A stretch of DNA of 64,000 nt from Nocardia altamirensis NBRC 108246 (GCF_001612685.1 NZ_BDAY01000035.1:58682-122681); one strand, 5' to 3'. Shown: positions 55,701-64,000, counted from the stretch's first letter. A program made the numbers and translations. The notes: generated by a model not told the origin, from the sequence alone.

Positions 55701-58700
55701 GCTTTGCCGACCAACCACCCGCGCCCCGCACAGGTCAGCCACCTGGGCGGCAGCGTCGACCTCACCGTGGACGCGCAAGTCCACCAGAGTCTGCTGAAGC
55801 TGGCGCAACACCGAAATGTGACGCTGTTCATGGTCTTTCAGGCCGCGCTGGCGGCCTTGCTCACCCGGCTCGGCTGCGGCACCGATATCCCGTTGGGCAC
55901 GCTGGTCGCTGGACGCTCCGACGATGCCCTCTCCGGCCTGGTCGGGTTCTTCGTCAACACGCTGGTCCTGCGCACCGACACCAGCGGGGACCCCGGGTTC
56001 GACGAGCTGCTCACCCGGGTGCGCACCACCGACCTCGCGGCCTTCGAACACCAGGACCTCCCGTTCGAGAAGATCGTCGAACACCTCCAGCCCACCCGAT
56101 CCCTGTCCCGGCACCCGCTGTTCCAGATCGCACTCGTCGTGGACGAAGGGATGGTTCTGCACCTGGACGGTCTGCCGTGCACGCCGGTGAAGACCCCGCT
56201 CGACGCGGCGAAATTCGATCTGTTCTTCGGATTCATCCAGCGTTGGACCGCTGACGGCCGCGCCGCCGGTGTGGATCTGACCCTCACCTACGCAGCGGAT
56301 CTGTTCACCTCTGATGGGGCCAGGGTGCTCGGTGAGCGCTTGCTGCGGTACCTCACCCAAGTCGCCGCCGACTCCGGCGTGCCGATCAGCGGCGTCGAGG
56401 TGCTCGCCGCGCCGGAACGGCACCGAATGCTGGTGGAATGGAACGACACTGAGCGGAGGGTGCCGCAGCGGACGTTGCCCGAGCTGCTCGAGGCGCAGGT
56501 GCGACGCACCCCGGACCTGCCTGCCGTGCAGATGGGCGAAACGGTGCTCACGTACGCGCAGCTCAACGCGCGGGCCAATCAACTTGCCCGTTATCTGATC
56601 GATCGCGGTGTCGGCCCCGAATCCGTTGTCGGCCTGATGATGCCGCGCTCCGTCGACGTAATCGTCGGGCTCTGGGCGACATTGAAGGCGGGGGGCGCGT
56701 ACCTGCCGATCGACCCGAATTACCCCGCCGACCGGGTGGCCTTCATGCACAGCGACGCGGCGCCGGTCCTGACCCTCACCGAATTGGTGGACACCGGGCA
56801 CCTGTCCTCGGCCGATCTCGTCGACGCCGACCGCCTGGCTCCGCTGCGGCCACAACACCCGGCATATGTCATCTACACGTCCGGATCGACCGGGCTGCCA
56901 AAGGCAGTTGTCATGCCGTCCGCCGCGACGGTGAGTCTGCTGACCTGTTACGAGACGGTTTTGCCCGCAGGCAGAATGGCCCAGTTCTCGTCGCTCAGTT
57001 TCGACACTTCCGCCTACGAGGTCTTGTTCGCCACCACGCGAGGTGGCTGCCTGGTTGTCCCGCCCGAGGAGGTCCGCAAGGACGCCGAGCTGTTTGCCCG
57101 GTGGCTGGCCGAGTTCGACGTGCAGGACATGTATCTGCCGAACCTTGTGTTGGAGGCGCTGTGCGAGGTCGTGCAGAATACGGGCGCCGACCTCCCCGAG
57201 CTGCGGCTGATCGGCCAGGGCGGGGAAGCGCTGGTGCTTTCGCCCGAGGTCAAGGCGTTTTTCGCGACACGCGGTCGTCGGCTGGACAACTGCTACGGCC
57301 CGACCGAAACCCACCTGGCGATCGCGTCCTTCTTCCCTCATGAGGTGGACGACTGGCCCGACCAAGCGGCGCTCGGCAAGCCGATCGGCAACACCCGCGC
57401 CTACGTACTGGATTCCCGGCTGCGGCCGGTGCCCTGCGCGGTGCTGGGAGAGCTGTATCTCGCAGGTGCTCAGCTCTCGCGCGGATATCTGAACCGACCG
57501 GCCCTGACGGCAGCACGCTTCGTGGCCAACCCATTCGACGATGCGGGATCCCGGATGTACCGCACCGGTGACCTGGTGCGCTGGCGTGCTGACGGCCAGT
57601 TGGAGTTCCACGGCCGCGTCGACCATCAGGTCAAGATCCGCGGGTTCCGGATCGAACTCGGCGAGATCGAGACCGTGTTGCGCGGTCATCCGCACGTCGC
57701 GCAGGTGGCGGTGCTCGCCGTGCAGGACCGTCCGGGGGATCAACGCCTCGTCGGCTACGTGGTGCCGACATCCGGGGAGGTCGAGCCGGCACAGCTGCGG
57801 GATCATGTGGCGGCGGTGCTGCCGGACTACATGGTGCCGTCCGTGTTCGTCCAGCTCGACGCCATGCCGCTCAGTCCCAACGGCAAGCTGGACCGCAAAG
57901 CACTGCCCAAGCCGTCCCGCGAGAGTACGGGCCGTGCGCCGCGCACGCCGGTCGAACGAGCGCTGTGCGAGATCTACGCCGACGTGCTGGTTGTGCCGTC
58001 GGTGACGATCGACGACGATTTCTTCGCCTTGGGCGGTCATTCCCTCACCGCGACGAAGCTGACCAGTCGGATCAGAACCGTGCTCGGGGTCGAACTGCCG
58101 GTCCGGGTGGTGTTCGAGCGGCCGACTCCGGCCGGGCTCGCCGACCGCGTCGGCACCGCCGAGCTGGCCCGTGGCGCGGTGACACCGCGGCCGCGACCCG
58201 AGTCGGTTCCCTTGTCGTTCGCTCAGCTCAGGCTGTGGTTCCTGCACCGGATGCAAGGACTGATCTCGACCTACAACCTGCCGATGGCCGTCCGGCTGTC
58301 CGGCGAGCTCGATCAGTCGGCACTCCGAGCGGCGCTCGCCGACGTCGTAGGACGGCATGAGAGCCTGCGTACCGTGTTTCCGGACCACGACGGCCAGCCA
58401 TACCAGCACATCGTGGACGCACCGGCGGTCCGATGGGAGTTCGCCCGGATATCCGAGAGTGAACTCACCGAACGACTGGACGCGGCGGCGGGCTACGCCT
58501 TCGATATCGCCTCCGAGATCCCGCTGGCGGCATGGTGTTTCGAGCTCGGACCGGACGAGCACGTCCTGTTGCTGCTGATGCATCACATCGGCGGCGACGG
58601 CTGGTCGATGACACCGTTGGCGCGCGATCTCGGCATGGCGTACAACGCGCGGCGTCTGGGGCAGGCACCCGGGTGGTCGCCGCTGCGGGTCCAGTACGCG

Positions 58701-61700
58701 GATTACGCGCTGTGGCAACGGGAATTGCTCTCGAAGGCCGATCCGTCGTACTGGGTCGGCCGGCTGGCGGGCTTGCCGGAAGAACTCACGCTGCCGTTCG
58801 ACCGGGCCCGCCCCGCGGTGGCCTCCCAGCTCGGTGGACGGGTTCCGGTCCGGCTCGCCGCGGACGTCCACCACGGACTGATCGGGCTGGCCAAGCGGAC
58901 CGGTGGCACGCTTTTCATGGTGTTGCACGCGGGATTGACTGTGCTGCTGACCAAACTCGGCGCAGGCACCGACATCCCCATCGGTACGGTCGTCGCCGGG
59001 CGCGACGACGAGGCCCTCGACGACCTGATCGGGTTCTTCGTGAACACTCTGGTGCTCAGAGCCGATACTGCGGGCGATCCGACGTTCACCGAGCTGCTGA
59101 CCCGCGTGCGCGACAGCGATATCGCCGACTTCTCCCAAACGCATGTCCCGTTCGAACACCTGGTGGAGGTGCTCAATCCGGTGCGGCACACCGGTCGGAA
59201 TCCGCTGTTCCAGGTAGGGCTTTCGTTCAACAACAATGAGCCGCCGTTGTTCGACCTGGGCGGCCTGACCGCCGTCGCGGATGGTGTGTGGCGCGACATC
59301 GCCAGGTTCGACCTCACCCTCATCCTCTGGGAAACCTTCGGCCCCAACGGCGAACCCGCCGGCCTGGACGGCTCGCTCGAGTACAGCAGCGATCTGTTCG
59401 ATCGCGGTTCGGTCGAGGTGATGACCACCAGGCTGCATCGGATCTTCGCCGCGGTCGTCGCCGACCCCGACCGGCCGATCAGCGCGATCGATGTGCTCAG
59501 CAGAGCCGAACGGGAGTCGCTTCTTCGCCCACCGGTGGCGCAGCCCGGTGCGGTCGCACACCAGCTGTTCGAGGAGCAGGTCCGGCGTACCCCGGACGCG
59601 CCTGCGTTGGCGGCGGGAGACACCCTGCTCAGTTACACGGAATTGAATGCGCGGGCGAATCAGTTCGCGCGGTTGCTCATCGAACGTGGTGTGCGGCCGG
59701 AAGACCGGGTTGTCGTGCTGCTGCCGCCCTCCGCCGAGCTGGTCATCGCGCTGCTGGGTGTTCTGAAATCCGGCGGCGCGTACCTACCGGTCGATGTGAA
59801 CTACCCGGACGACCGGGTGGCATTCATGCTTCGAGACGCGGCTCCCCGGATCACGGTGACGACGTCGGCGCTGTCCGGCCGCGCCGGGCCGGACGCGCTG
59901 TGCGTCGACCAGTGCGACAGCGATCGTTACCCCACAGCGAACCCGGGGCCTCGGGTCCATCTGGATAATCCTGCTTACGTGCTCTACACGTCAGGATCGA
60001 CGGGGCGCCCCAAGGGGGTCGTTATCGCGCACAGGTCGCTTGGTGCTTACCTGTTGCGCTCACGGGATGTCTATCCCGGCGTCGTGGGGGAAAGCCGCAT
60101 GCACCTGTCCGTGGCGTTCGACATGTCCGTGTCCGCGCTGTACGTGCCGCTCGTCAGTGGCGGATGTGTCCGCGTCGGCGAGCTGGACGAACCCGGTCCA
60201 CGGCCGTCGGTGTTGTTCGGGACACCCAGCCACCTAGAGCTGCTGGACTCCATGCCCGACGATGCCTCGCCGAGCGAATGTCTGTCTGTCGGAGGTGAAG
60301 CGCTGTTCGGTGACACGCTGGCGCGCTGGCGTGCCCGTCACCCGGATGTGCTGGTGTGCAACAGTTACGGCCCCACCGAGACGACAGTCAGTGTCATCGA
60401 GTTCCGGTTGACCGAGGGCGATGAGACACCGACGGGTGCCATACCCATTGGCCGGCCGTTCGCGGGCGTGCGGGTATACGTGCTCGGTGACGACCTGGAT
60501 CTGGTCGCGCCCGGGGTGCTCGGCGAGCTGTACATCGCCGGTGATTCCCTAGCCAGGGGATACCTCAACCGGCCTGGATTGACCGCCGAGCGGTTCGTGG
60601 CGGACCCGTTCAGCCCCGGAGCTGGACGGATGTACCGCACCGGGGACGTGGTGCGGTGGCAGTCGGAGGGACAGCTGGAATTCGTCGGCCGGGCCGACGA
60701 CCAAGTGAAGGTGCGGGGTATCCGGGTCGAACCCCAAGAGGCGCAGGTCGTGTTGGTCCGGCATCCGGCGATCCGGCACGCGGCGGTGGTGGCACACGAA
60801 TTCGGTCCGGGCGACATCCGGCTGGTGGCATATGTGGTGCCGGACACGACGGTGGGTGAGGCCGAACTGCGGTCGTATGCGGCGGCGCGACTACCGGCAT
60901 ACCTGGTGCCGTCGGCGGTCGTCATGCTGGACGAGCTGCCGCTCAGCGTCAGCGGAAAGCTCGACCGCCGTGCACTGCCCACACCGCGCCGCAGCGGCGG
61001 TTCAGGACGTGCGCCGGAGTCGCCCCGTGAGCTGATGCTGAGCGAACTGTTCGCTGAGCTGCTGGATGTGCCGAAAGTCGGCGTCGACGACTCGTTCTTC
61101 GATCTCGGTGGTCACTCCCTCCTGCTGATCCGGTTGATCAGTCGCTTACGGCCCCTTGGCATTACGTTGACAGTGCGGGACGTGTTGGAGTCCCCGACGG
61201 TCGCCGAACTCGCCTTGCTCGCGTCGGCAGGCTCGCGCGGAGACTCGCTCGCGGTGATGCTCCCGCTGCGTCGAGCCGGCACCGAACGACCCTTGTTCTG
61301 CGTGCACCCGGCAGCCGGAACCAGTTGGGTGTACTCCGGTCTGCTACGTCACCTCGACGCCTCCCGCCCGGTCTACGGCCTGCAGGCTCGCGGACTCAGC
61401 GAACCGGGATGGTCGCCGGCATCGGCCGTGGACGTCGTGACCGACTATCTGGAACAGATCCGGCTCATCCAGCCACGCGGCCCCTACTCGCTGCTCGGTT
61501 GGTCCCTCGGCGGAATCATCGCGCACCTGCTCGCGGTGCGGCTCCAGGAAGAAGGCGAACAGGTCGAATTCTTGGCCATACTCGACAGCTACCCGAAGCC
61601 GGACGACTACCCGCCGGACAACGGCCCCGTATCACCGGAGGAGGTCGCCGAGTCCGTCGGACAGGACATGGAGCTCGCCGGCCTCGGCGAACTCGACCTC

Positions 61701-61967
61701 ACCACGCTGCTCACGGTTTTCGCCACCACCAGGGCAGTGGTTTCCGCAGCCTCCCTCGGCGTCTTCCACGGAGATCTGCTGCTGTTCGAGGCGACCATCG
61801 GCAAACCCCAAGGCTCACCCTTCACTCCGGACCGATGGCACACCCACGTAACCGGCGAGGTAGAGGTCCACCAAATCACCTGCACCCACGGCGAAATGAC
61901 CCAGCCCCGCCCCCTGAGCCACATCGGCCCAGTCCTCAACGCAAAACTGACCCGTCCGCCACGCTGA
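52713..61967 (+). CDS. Three-module nonribosomal peptide synthetase with thioesterase
   Basis: A 3,084-residue NRPS. Residues 1-190 are a degenerate C-domain C-terminal lobe without HHxxxDG. Then A1 (about 198-690), PCP1 (Ser735 in GGDSLLAI), C2 (about 790-1230, HHSAGDG at 919-925), A2 (about 1257-1730), PCP2 (Ser1777 in GGHSLTAT), C3 (from about 1830, HHIGGDG starting at 1957), A3 (about 2287-2755), PCP3 (Ser2802 in GGHSLLLI), TE (about 2835-3084, Ser2931 in LLGWSLGGI). No epimerase or methylase. Pocket codes read by eye: A1 D-A-Y-S-T-G-T-L-C-K (like 4-hydroxyphenylglycine codes), A2 D-T-Y-Y-G-G-C-L-A-K, A3 D-M-S with the rest unclear. The ATG lacks a strong ribosome site. It faces the dpg operon. 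Confidence 0.95.
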   Translation: MFHSQVERLLPLLLLSTDEIECADLEKVAIRRAQDLTIEQPGTSVDLVIRAAVGMLLGKVTGRGRIAYDAVEPGSSHGGNTVQVTPVEVDLSAWSSFDKVVDALRGHRAGSSVDPSRYPLIVVVQPGAPTEITLHYRPEEFAATDVRALGERLERVLAQVVIDPGIGLGSVDVLSARERQQLEEWNDSATPAVAADLMTAFGERVACAPDAIAVEYGTVCLTYAELDARAHRLACVLTAAGVRPEMAVPLLMPRSVELLVAIVAVLKAGGAYLPLPTAYPVARMRAVLADSTCPVLLVDRTLRSHELAVGRRVIVVEPGPPSAAAEQTGTDLPVLRPGQLAYVMYTSGSTGEPKGIAVTHQDVVDLARDRCWEVHADDRVLLHSPHAFDASTYEIWAPLLAGGRVVLAPPADMDAGALARVIENHGITRISLTAGLFRVVAEDLVTCLRGVTEVTTGGDIISPHAVVEVLRECPQITVRTTYGPTEMTLCVTQTPWRHGDQIGTSVPLGRPLDNTRLYVLDDGLRPVPIGTVGDLYLAGAGLARGYVNRPELTATRFVVNPFGGPGARMYRTGDLVRRESDGTLTFLGRVDDQVKIRGFRIELAEIEAALAAVDTVREAAVIVREARPGDKRLVGYLVPAVDKASIDIAEVRERLVKTLPDYSVPSAFVVLERFPLTPNGKLDRAALPAPEYAAGADRRDPGNAREHTLCDLFAEVLGEPEIGVDDSFFELGGDSLLAIRLLNRVRTSLGIEAGISALFDNPTVAGFSRHLSGDTGLARPAVVPVSPRPDLVPVSFAQRRLWFLDRLEGPSATYNIPVVTRITGELDEDALTAAVADVMARHEALRTVYVELDGEPFQRIIPAAETPATVSFTRCAPEETDAVVVRACAHLFDLAIDPPLYVHVIQSFAGESLVVLVVHHSAGDGWSMDPLSADLSSAYAARLDGAAPDWAPLPVQYVDYTFWQRDLLGDEHDPDSVLSRQLGYWREHLRGLPDELALPTNHPRPAQVSHLGGSVDLTVDAQVHQSLLKLAQHRNVTLFMVFQAALAALLTRLGCGTDIPLGTLVAGRSDDALSGLVGFFVNTLVLRTDTSGDPGFDELLTRVRTTDLAAFEHQDLPFEKIVEHLQPTRSLSRHPLFQIALVVDEGMVLHLDGLPCTPVKTPLDAAKFDLFFGFIQRWTADGRAAGVDLTLTYAADLFTSDGARVLGERLLRYLTQVAADSGVPISGVEVLAAPERHRMLVEWNDTERRVPQRTLPELLEAQVRRTPDLPAVQMGETVLTYAQLNARANQLARYLIDRGVGPESVVGLMMPRSVDVIVGLWATLKAGGAYLPIDPNYPADRVAFMHSDAAPVLTLTELVDTGHLSSADLVDADRLAPLRPQHPAYVIYTSGSTGLPKAVVMPSAATVSLLTCYETVLPAGRMAQFSSLSFDTSAYEVLFATTRGGCLVVPPEEVRKDAELFARWLAEFDVQDMYLPNLVLEALCEVVQNTGADLPELRLIGQGGEALVLSPEVKAFFATRGRRLDNCYGPTETHLAIASFFPHEVDDWPDQAALGKPIGNTRAYVLDSRLRPVPCAVLGELYLAGAQLSRGYLNRPALTAARFVANPFDDAGSRMYRTGDLVRWRADGQLEFHGRVDHQVKIRGFRIELGEIETVLRGHPHVAQVAVLAVQDRPGDQRLVGYVVPTSGEVEPAQLRDHVAAVLPDYMVPSVFVQLDAMPLSPNGKLDRKALPKPSRESTGRAPRTPVERALCEIYADVLVVPSVTIDDDFFALGGHSLTATKLTSRIRTVLGVELPVRVVFERPTPAGLADRVGTAELARGAVTPRPRPESVPLSFAQLRLWFLHRMQGLISTYNLPMAVRLSGELDQSALRAALADVVGRHESLRTVFPDHDGQPYQHIVDAPAVRWEFARISESELTERLDAAAGYAFDIASEIPLAAWCFELGPDEHVLLLLMHHIGGDGWSMTPLARDLGMAYNARRLGQAPGWSPLRVQYADYALWQRELLSKADPSYWVGRLAGLPEELTLPFDRARPAVASQLGGRVPVRLAADVHHGLIGLAKRTGGTLFMVLHAGLTVLLTKLGAGTDIPIGTVVAGRDDEALDDLIGFFVNTLVLRADTAGDPTFTELLTRVRDSDIADFSQTHVPFEHLVEVLNPVRHTGRNPLFQVGLSFNNNEPPLFDLGGLTAVADGVWRDIARFDLTLILWETFGPNGEPAGLDGSLEYSSDLFDRGSVEVMTTRLHRIFAAVVADPDRPISAIDVLSRAERESLLRPPVAQPGAVAHQLFEEQVRRTPDAPALAAGDTLLSYTELNARANQFARLLIERGVRPEDRVVVLLPPSAELVIALLGVLKSGGAYLPVDVNYPDDRVAFMLRDAAPRITVTTSALSGRAGPDALCVDQCDSDRYPTANPGPRVHLDNPAYVLYTSGSTGRPKGVVIAHRSLGAYLLRSRDVYPGVVGESRMHLSVAFDMSVSALYVPLVSGGCVRVGELDEPGPRPSVLFGTPSHLELLDSMPDDASPSECLSVGGEALFGDTLARWRARHPDVLVCNSYGPTETTVSVIEFRLTEGDETPTGAIPIGRPFAGVRVYVLGDDLDLVAPGVLGELYIAGDSLARGYLNRPGLTAERFVADPFSPGAGRMYRTGDVVRWQSEGQLEFVGRADDQVKVRGIRVEPQEAQVVLVRHPAIRHAAVVAHEFGPGDIRLVAYVVPDTTVGEAELRSYAAARLPAYLVPSAVVMLDELPLSVSGKLDRRALPTPRRSGGSGRAPESPRELMLSELFAELLDVPKVGVDDSFFDLGGHSLLLIRLISRLRPLGITLTVRDVLESPTVAELALLASAGSRGDSLAVMLPLRRAGTERPLFCVHPAAGTSWVYSGLLRHLDASRPVYGLQARGLSEPGWSPASAVDVVTDYLEQIRLIQPRGPYSLLGWSLGGIIAHLLAVRLQEEGEQVEFLAILDSYPKPDDYPPDNGPVSPEEVAESVGQDMELAGLGELDLTTLLTVFATTRAVVSAASLGVFHGDLLLFEATIGKPQGSPFTPDRWHTHVTGEVEVHQITCTHGEMTQPRPLSHIGPVLNAKLTRPPR

Positions 61968-62128
61968 GGTTGCGATCGGGTCGGCGGCGGCCTGGACCTC
62001 GCTTTCGCGTACTGCCGTGGCTAGTCGAACGTCACCGCCGTCGAACTCGCCACGCGCACAGCCGAACTCCTGGAGCCCGGTCAGCAGCGTGAGCGGATAA
62101 CCCAGGCCCGTGAGCGCGGCTACGACAG

Positions 62129-62806
62129 TCACGACGCGAGGCTACTGTGGCCGGCTTCCCACTCGAGTGGGAATCTGGCTGGTTCTTGTCTTCCTGTAGC
62201 GTCCGGGCGCGCTGGGGATGGTTGACATGGGCGGCGATCTGTGTGGAATGTGCCTGCTCGACAAGCGGTTTGGCGATCTCGACCCGCCAGGCAGAGCAGT
62301 TGAAAGAACACTGCAGCCAGCGCATTACAGAATCCGGCCGCGCCCTTGTCTGCGACGTCCTGATTGCCGCGGCTGGCGAGGTCAGCGGCGGTCACGATAT
62401 CGCAGTCCTGGAGCGTGCTGACCGCATGCAGACGGCGTTGTACCAGCAGTGAGCGGACGGCGTGCTGAGTATCGGTGACTTGTCGAAGGCTGGCCGATGT
62501 GCCGAAGTCGACACGAACCATGAGCGCACCCTTGGGTGATGTCCAATCTTCGCGGGCAGCACGGTGCGACGCGACGCGCTCCTCAATTGGATCGGTTGAA
62601 TCTGTTGATTCAGGGTCTGGCTGGTCGTCTGTCGAGCGAGCCCCCGGATCAGTCACGACTGCATCGTAATACGACGCCTCATTGCGCTGCGGGTTTACGA
62701 CTCTCTCATCGACCCGCAACGAGCACCAGTACTCCTGGCAACAAGGAAGATCGCCATGTCCGTATAGCGCATCACGATCACGAGCAGTGGCGATCACCTC
62801 GAACAA
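62129..62806 (-). CDS. Hypothetical protein, doubtful
   Basis: A 225-residue frame with only moderate third-position GC. The middle (FGTSASLRQVTDTQHAVRSL; VSTLQDCDIVTAADLASRG) could be a real soluble helical domain, perhaps from about 62520 downward. The Pro/Arg-rich C-terminus looks non-coding. No family or ribosome site recognised. The whole stretch 61968-63060 otherwise shows nothing but an IS remnant, so this may be a decayed gene. Confidence 0.28.
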   Translation of the reverse strand: MFEVIATARDRDALYGHGDLPCCQEYWCSLRVDERVVNPQRNEASYYDAVVTDPGARSTDDQPDPESTDSTDPIEERVASHRAAREDWTSPKGALMVRVDFGTSASLRQVTDTQHAVRSLLVQRRLHAVSTLQDCDIVTAADLASRGNQDVADKGAAGFCNALAAVFFQLLCLAGRDRQTACRAGTFHTDRRPCQPSPARPDATGRQEPARFPLEWEAGHSSLAS

Positions 62807-63000
62807 ATGGGTGAACCCTCATGGCGCGGTGAGCTGCGTCTGAGTTTGACTGACCGGCAAGAGATCTCGCGTGGGCCGGGGGCGGATGAGTCGCGGCGGG
62901 GGATCGGTGCCCGGCTGCGGCTGTATGAGGCGTCGGGCAACCGTCCAGTTCGCCGGGTTGCGTCGAACCGGACAGGCCGGATCGCGTCATCTTGATAGCT
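62807..63000 (+). mobile_element. IS30-family transposase N-terminal remnant
   Basis: The frame reads LRLSLTDRQEISRG then ADESRRGIGARL, which is the start of the IS30 transposase HTH region. It goes on with a corrupted match (RPVRRVASNR, compare the family's STVSREVARN). It stops after about 60 residues and nothing of the DDE domain follows. Too short and altered to be active. Confidence 0.42.
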
Positions 63001-63181
63001 GTTACCAGCAGGAACGTCTGGTTGCGTCGACGAGACTCGTTACCCGCTGGTAGCGCTTGAGTCGTGCGAGCAAATGTGTGGACTATCTATGCCCGGCGTT
63101 ACTTGCGGCGTAGAGTTCGGGTACTTTCCTCCGGGTCCCGAAGTGCGGCTCGCTCCGTGTGCCGACCTTGGAGTAGTCCCC

Positions 63182-63517
63182 ATGAGTAGCGACAACATCG
63201 ACTTGCGTTTGGTACGAGGACTTTCGGAGTTCGAGCCGTCGGCTGGTGCGCGCTGGGCCGGTAATGGGTCAGTCGTCAACAATCCGCCGGATTTGGTATG
63301 GCGATGGGCGACGTCGATGACGGCCAGCCGCGTGACCGCGCAGCGGTTGGGGAGAGAGTTTCCGACGGTGCCGCCATCGGTGATCCATGCCGCGGTTGTG
63401 CAGGCGCGCGCCGAACTGCATCCTCAGTTGGCGGACTCGCTGGTCGAAATGACCGAACTGCTTGTGCGCGAACGAATCCGGCGGATCGCGGCAGCAGTGG
63501 GTAAGCCCCCGAGCTGA
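63182..63517 (+). CDS. Small hypothetical protein
   Basis: A 111-residue soluble protein with ATG behind GGAG and good codon use. The C-terminal part is helical (VTAQRLGREFPTVPPSVIHAAVVQARAEL then LVEMTELLVRERIRRIAAAVG), and has the look of a small actinobacterial protein of unknown function with a three-helix bundle. No neighbours on the same strand; convergent with the glycine-rich gene. Confidence 0.6.
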   Translation: MSSDNIDLRLVRGLSEFEPSAGARWAGNGSVVNNPPDLVWRWATSMTASRVTAQRLGREFPTVPPSVIHAAVVQARAELHPQLADSLVEMTELLVRERIRRIAAAVGKPPS

Positions 63518-63687
63518 GGGACGGTGCGGAGGCCGAGTAGATCAGTTCGATCGTTAGGCGAGGGCGGAACTTGTCCCGCTGGATCGCGCGGTTGAACGGT
63601 GCGGCAGGCCTTTCGTGCATTGTGTTGCTGACGGAAACTGCTGTTCCGCCATCGACGATGGACGGTGTTGACGGGTCGTCGCAGCGA

Positions 63688-63721
63688 CGAACCACACCGC
63701 ACGAGTGTGCGGTGTGGTTCG
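63688..63721 (-). terminator. Strong hairpin behind the glycine-rich gene
   Basis: CGAACCACACCGCAC pairs perfectly with GTGCGGTGTGGTTCG, a 15-bp stem with the loop GAGT. It begins 18 bases after the stop codon of the minus-strand gene and lies between two convergent genes, so it may terminate from both sides. Confidence 0.75.
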
Positions 63722-63738
63722 GTTCGTGCTGGGTGGTG

Positions 63739-64000
63739 TCAGCAGTTGCCGGTGCCCGTATCTCCGGGAGCACCGCCGACCAGACCTGCGCCACCGCTGC
63801 CTGCGGTGCCACAGGCACCGAGAGTGCCGGTGCCGGTCTTGGCCCCGCCGTTGCCGCCGTTGCCGCCGGCCCCGCCGGTGCCGAGGACCCCGGTACCGCC
63901 GTTGCCGCCGCGTGCGCCCGCACCGCCGCCGTTGTTGGCGCCAGAAGCGTTGCCGCCGTTGCCCGCACGCCCGCCTGCGCCGCCGGTATCGACGGCAACA
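63739..64000 (-). CDS. Glycine-rich PGRS-like protein, C-terminal end (5' part outside window)
   Basis: About 86 codons are visible, entering from the right edge and ending at a TGA at 63739-63741. The protein is built of GGNGG, GGAGG and GTGG-type triplet repeats (GAGGNGGNGGAKTGTGTLGA), as in mycobacterial PE_PGRS and nocardial glycine-rich proteins, and ends in TGTGNC. It carries two Cys near the end. Probably surface-linked, but no N-terminus is available to judge export. Confidence 0.7.
   Translation of the reverse strand, partial: VAVDTGGAGGRAGNGGNASGANNGGGAGARGGNGGTGVLGTGGAGGNGGNGGAKTGTGTLGACGTAGSGGAGLVGGAPGDTGTGNC

Noticed and set aside
54261..59561. A 1,766-codon open frame on the minus strand, opposite the NRPS
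   Set aside because: It is exactly antisense to A and C domain motifs and comes from the high GC at third codon positions. Its sequence has no family likeness.
63276..63998. A 240-codon Ala/Pro-rich minus-strand frame at the right edge
   Set aside because: The glycine-rich frame next to it gives clean PGRS-type repeats and ends just before a strong hairpin; the Ala/Pro frame is its out-of-frame shadow.
63780..64000. GCC-rich spaced repeats that could suggest a CRISPR or microsatellite
   Set aside because: The period is codon-based (GGN GGN AAC) and belongs to the glycine-rich gene; there are no spacers.

Overview
The window is high-GC actinobacterial DNA. A close match to nocardial carboxylic acid reductase, a PGRS-like glycine-rich gene, a lipid cyclopropane-synthase-type methyltransferase and many GTG/TTG starts make Nocardia the most likely genus. 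No rRNA, tRNA or CRISPR array was seen.

Region 1 (1-21.3 kb) is ordinary accessory chromosome: a TetR regulator cut by the window edge, an enoyl-CoA hydratase, a frameshifted NUDIX gene, a beta-helix protein divergent from a TetR gene, an ornithine-type aminotransferase, two alpha/beta hydrolases of the dehalogenase/epoxide hydrolase type, a CGNR regulator, a sugar nucleotidyltransferase, a cupin, LysE/GAP-type membrane proteins, a Ser/Thr kinase fused to WD40 repeats, and the ribosome rescue factor ArfB. A 34-bp perfect palindrome lies just upstream of a DUF6790-type membrane gene.

Region 2 (21.4-26.6 kb) is a small minus-strand set: an SDR, a KAS III enzyme with an intact Cys-His-Asn triad, a second KAS III-like protein with Ala in place of the Cys, and a large LuxR-type regulator.

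Region 3 (28.9-31.0 kb) is genomic debris: a doubly frameshifted, truncated polyketide ketosynthase, and an O-antigen-ligase-like gene whose two parts lie on opposite strands.

Region 4 (31.3-62.0 kb) is a nonribosomal peptide biosynthetic cluster that I cannot match to a known product. dpgA-dpgB-dpgC-dpgD plus an hpgT-type transaminase supply 3,5-dihydroxyphenylglycine (Dpg). A 3,084-residue, three-module NRPS with a terminal thioesterase would assemble the peptide. A free-standing A-PCP protein with a coupled P450 suggests oxidation of a carrier-bound amino acid. A second minus-strand operon holds a carboxylic acid reductase, an LLM-type oxidoreductase, a VOC-fold protein and an Fe(II)/2-oxoglutarate amino-acid hydroxylase. 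The facing plus-strand operon holds a protein that may be a heme-dependent tyrosine hydroxylase, an ornithine cyclodeaminase family enzyme, a metallo-beta-lactamase-fold protein, an MFS exporter and a 78-residue LuxR-type HTH protein. Two of the promoter regions share a 45-bp palindromic element. No MbtH-like protein, no phosphopantetheinyl transferase and no 4-hydroxyphenylglycine genes were seen in the window.

Region 5 (62-64 kb) is a low-quality stretch with an IS30-like remnant, one small hypothetical gene, and the 3' end of a glycine-rich PGRS-like gene with a strong hairpin behind it.
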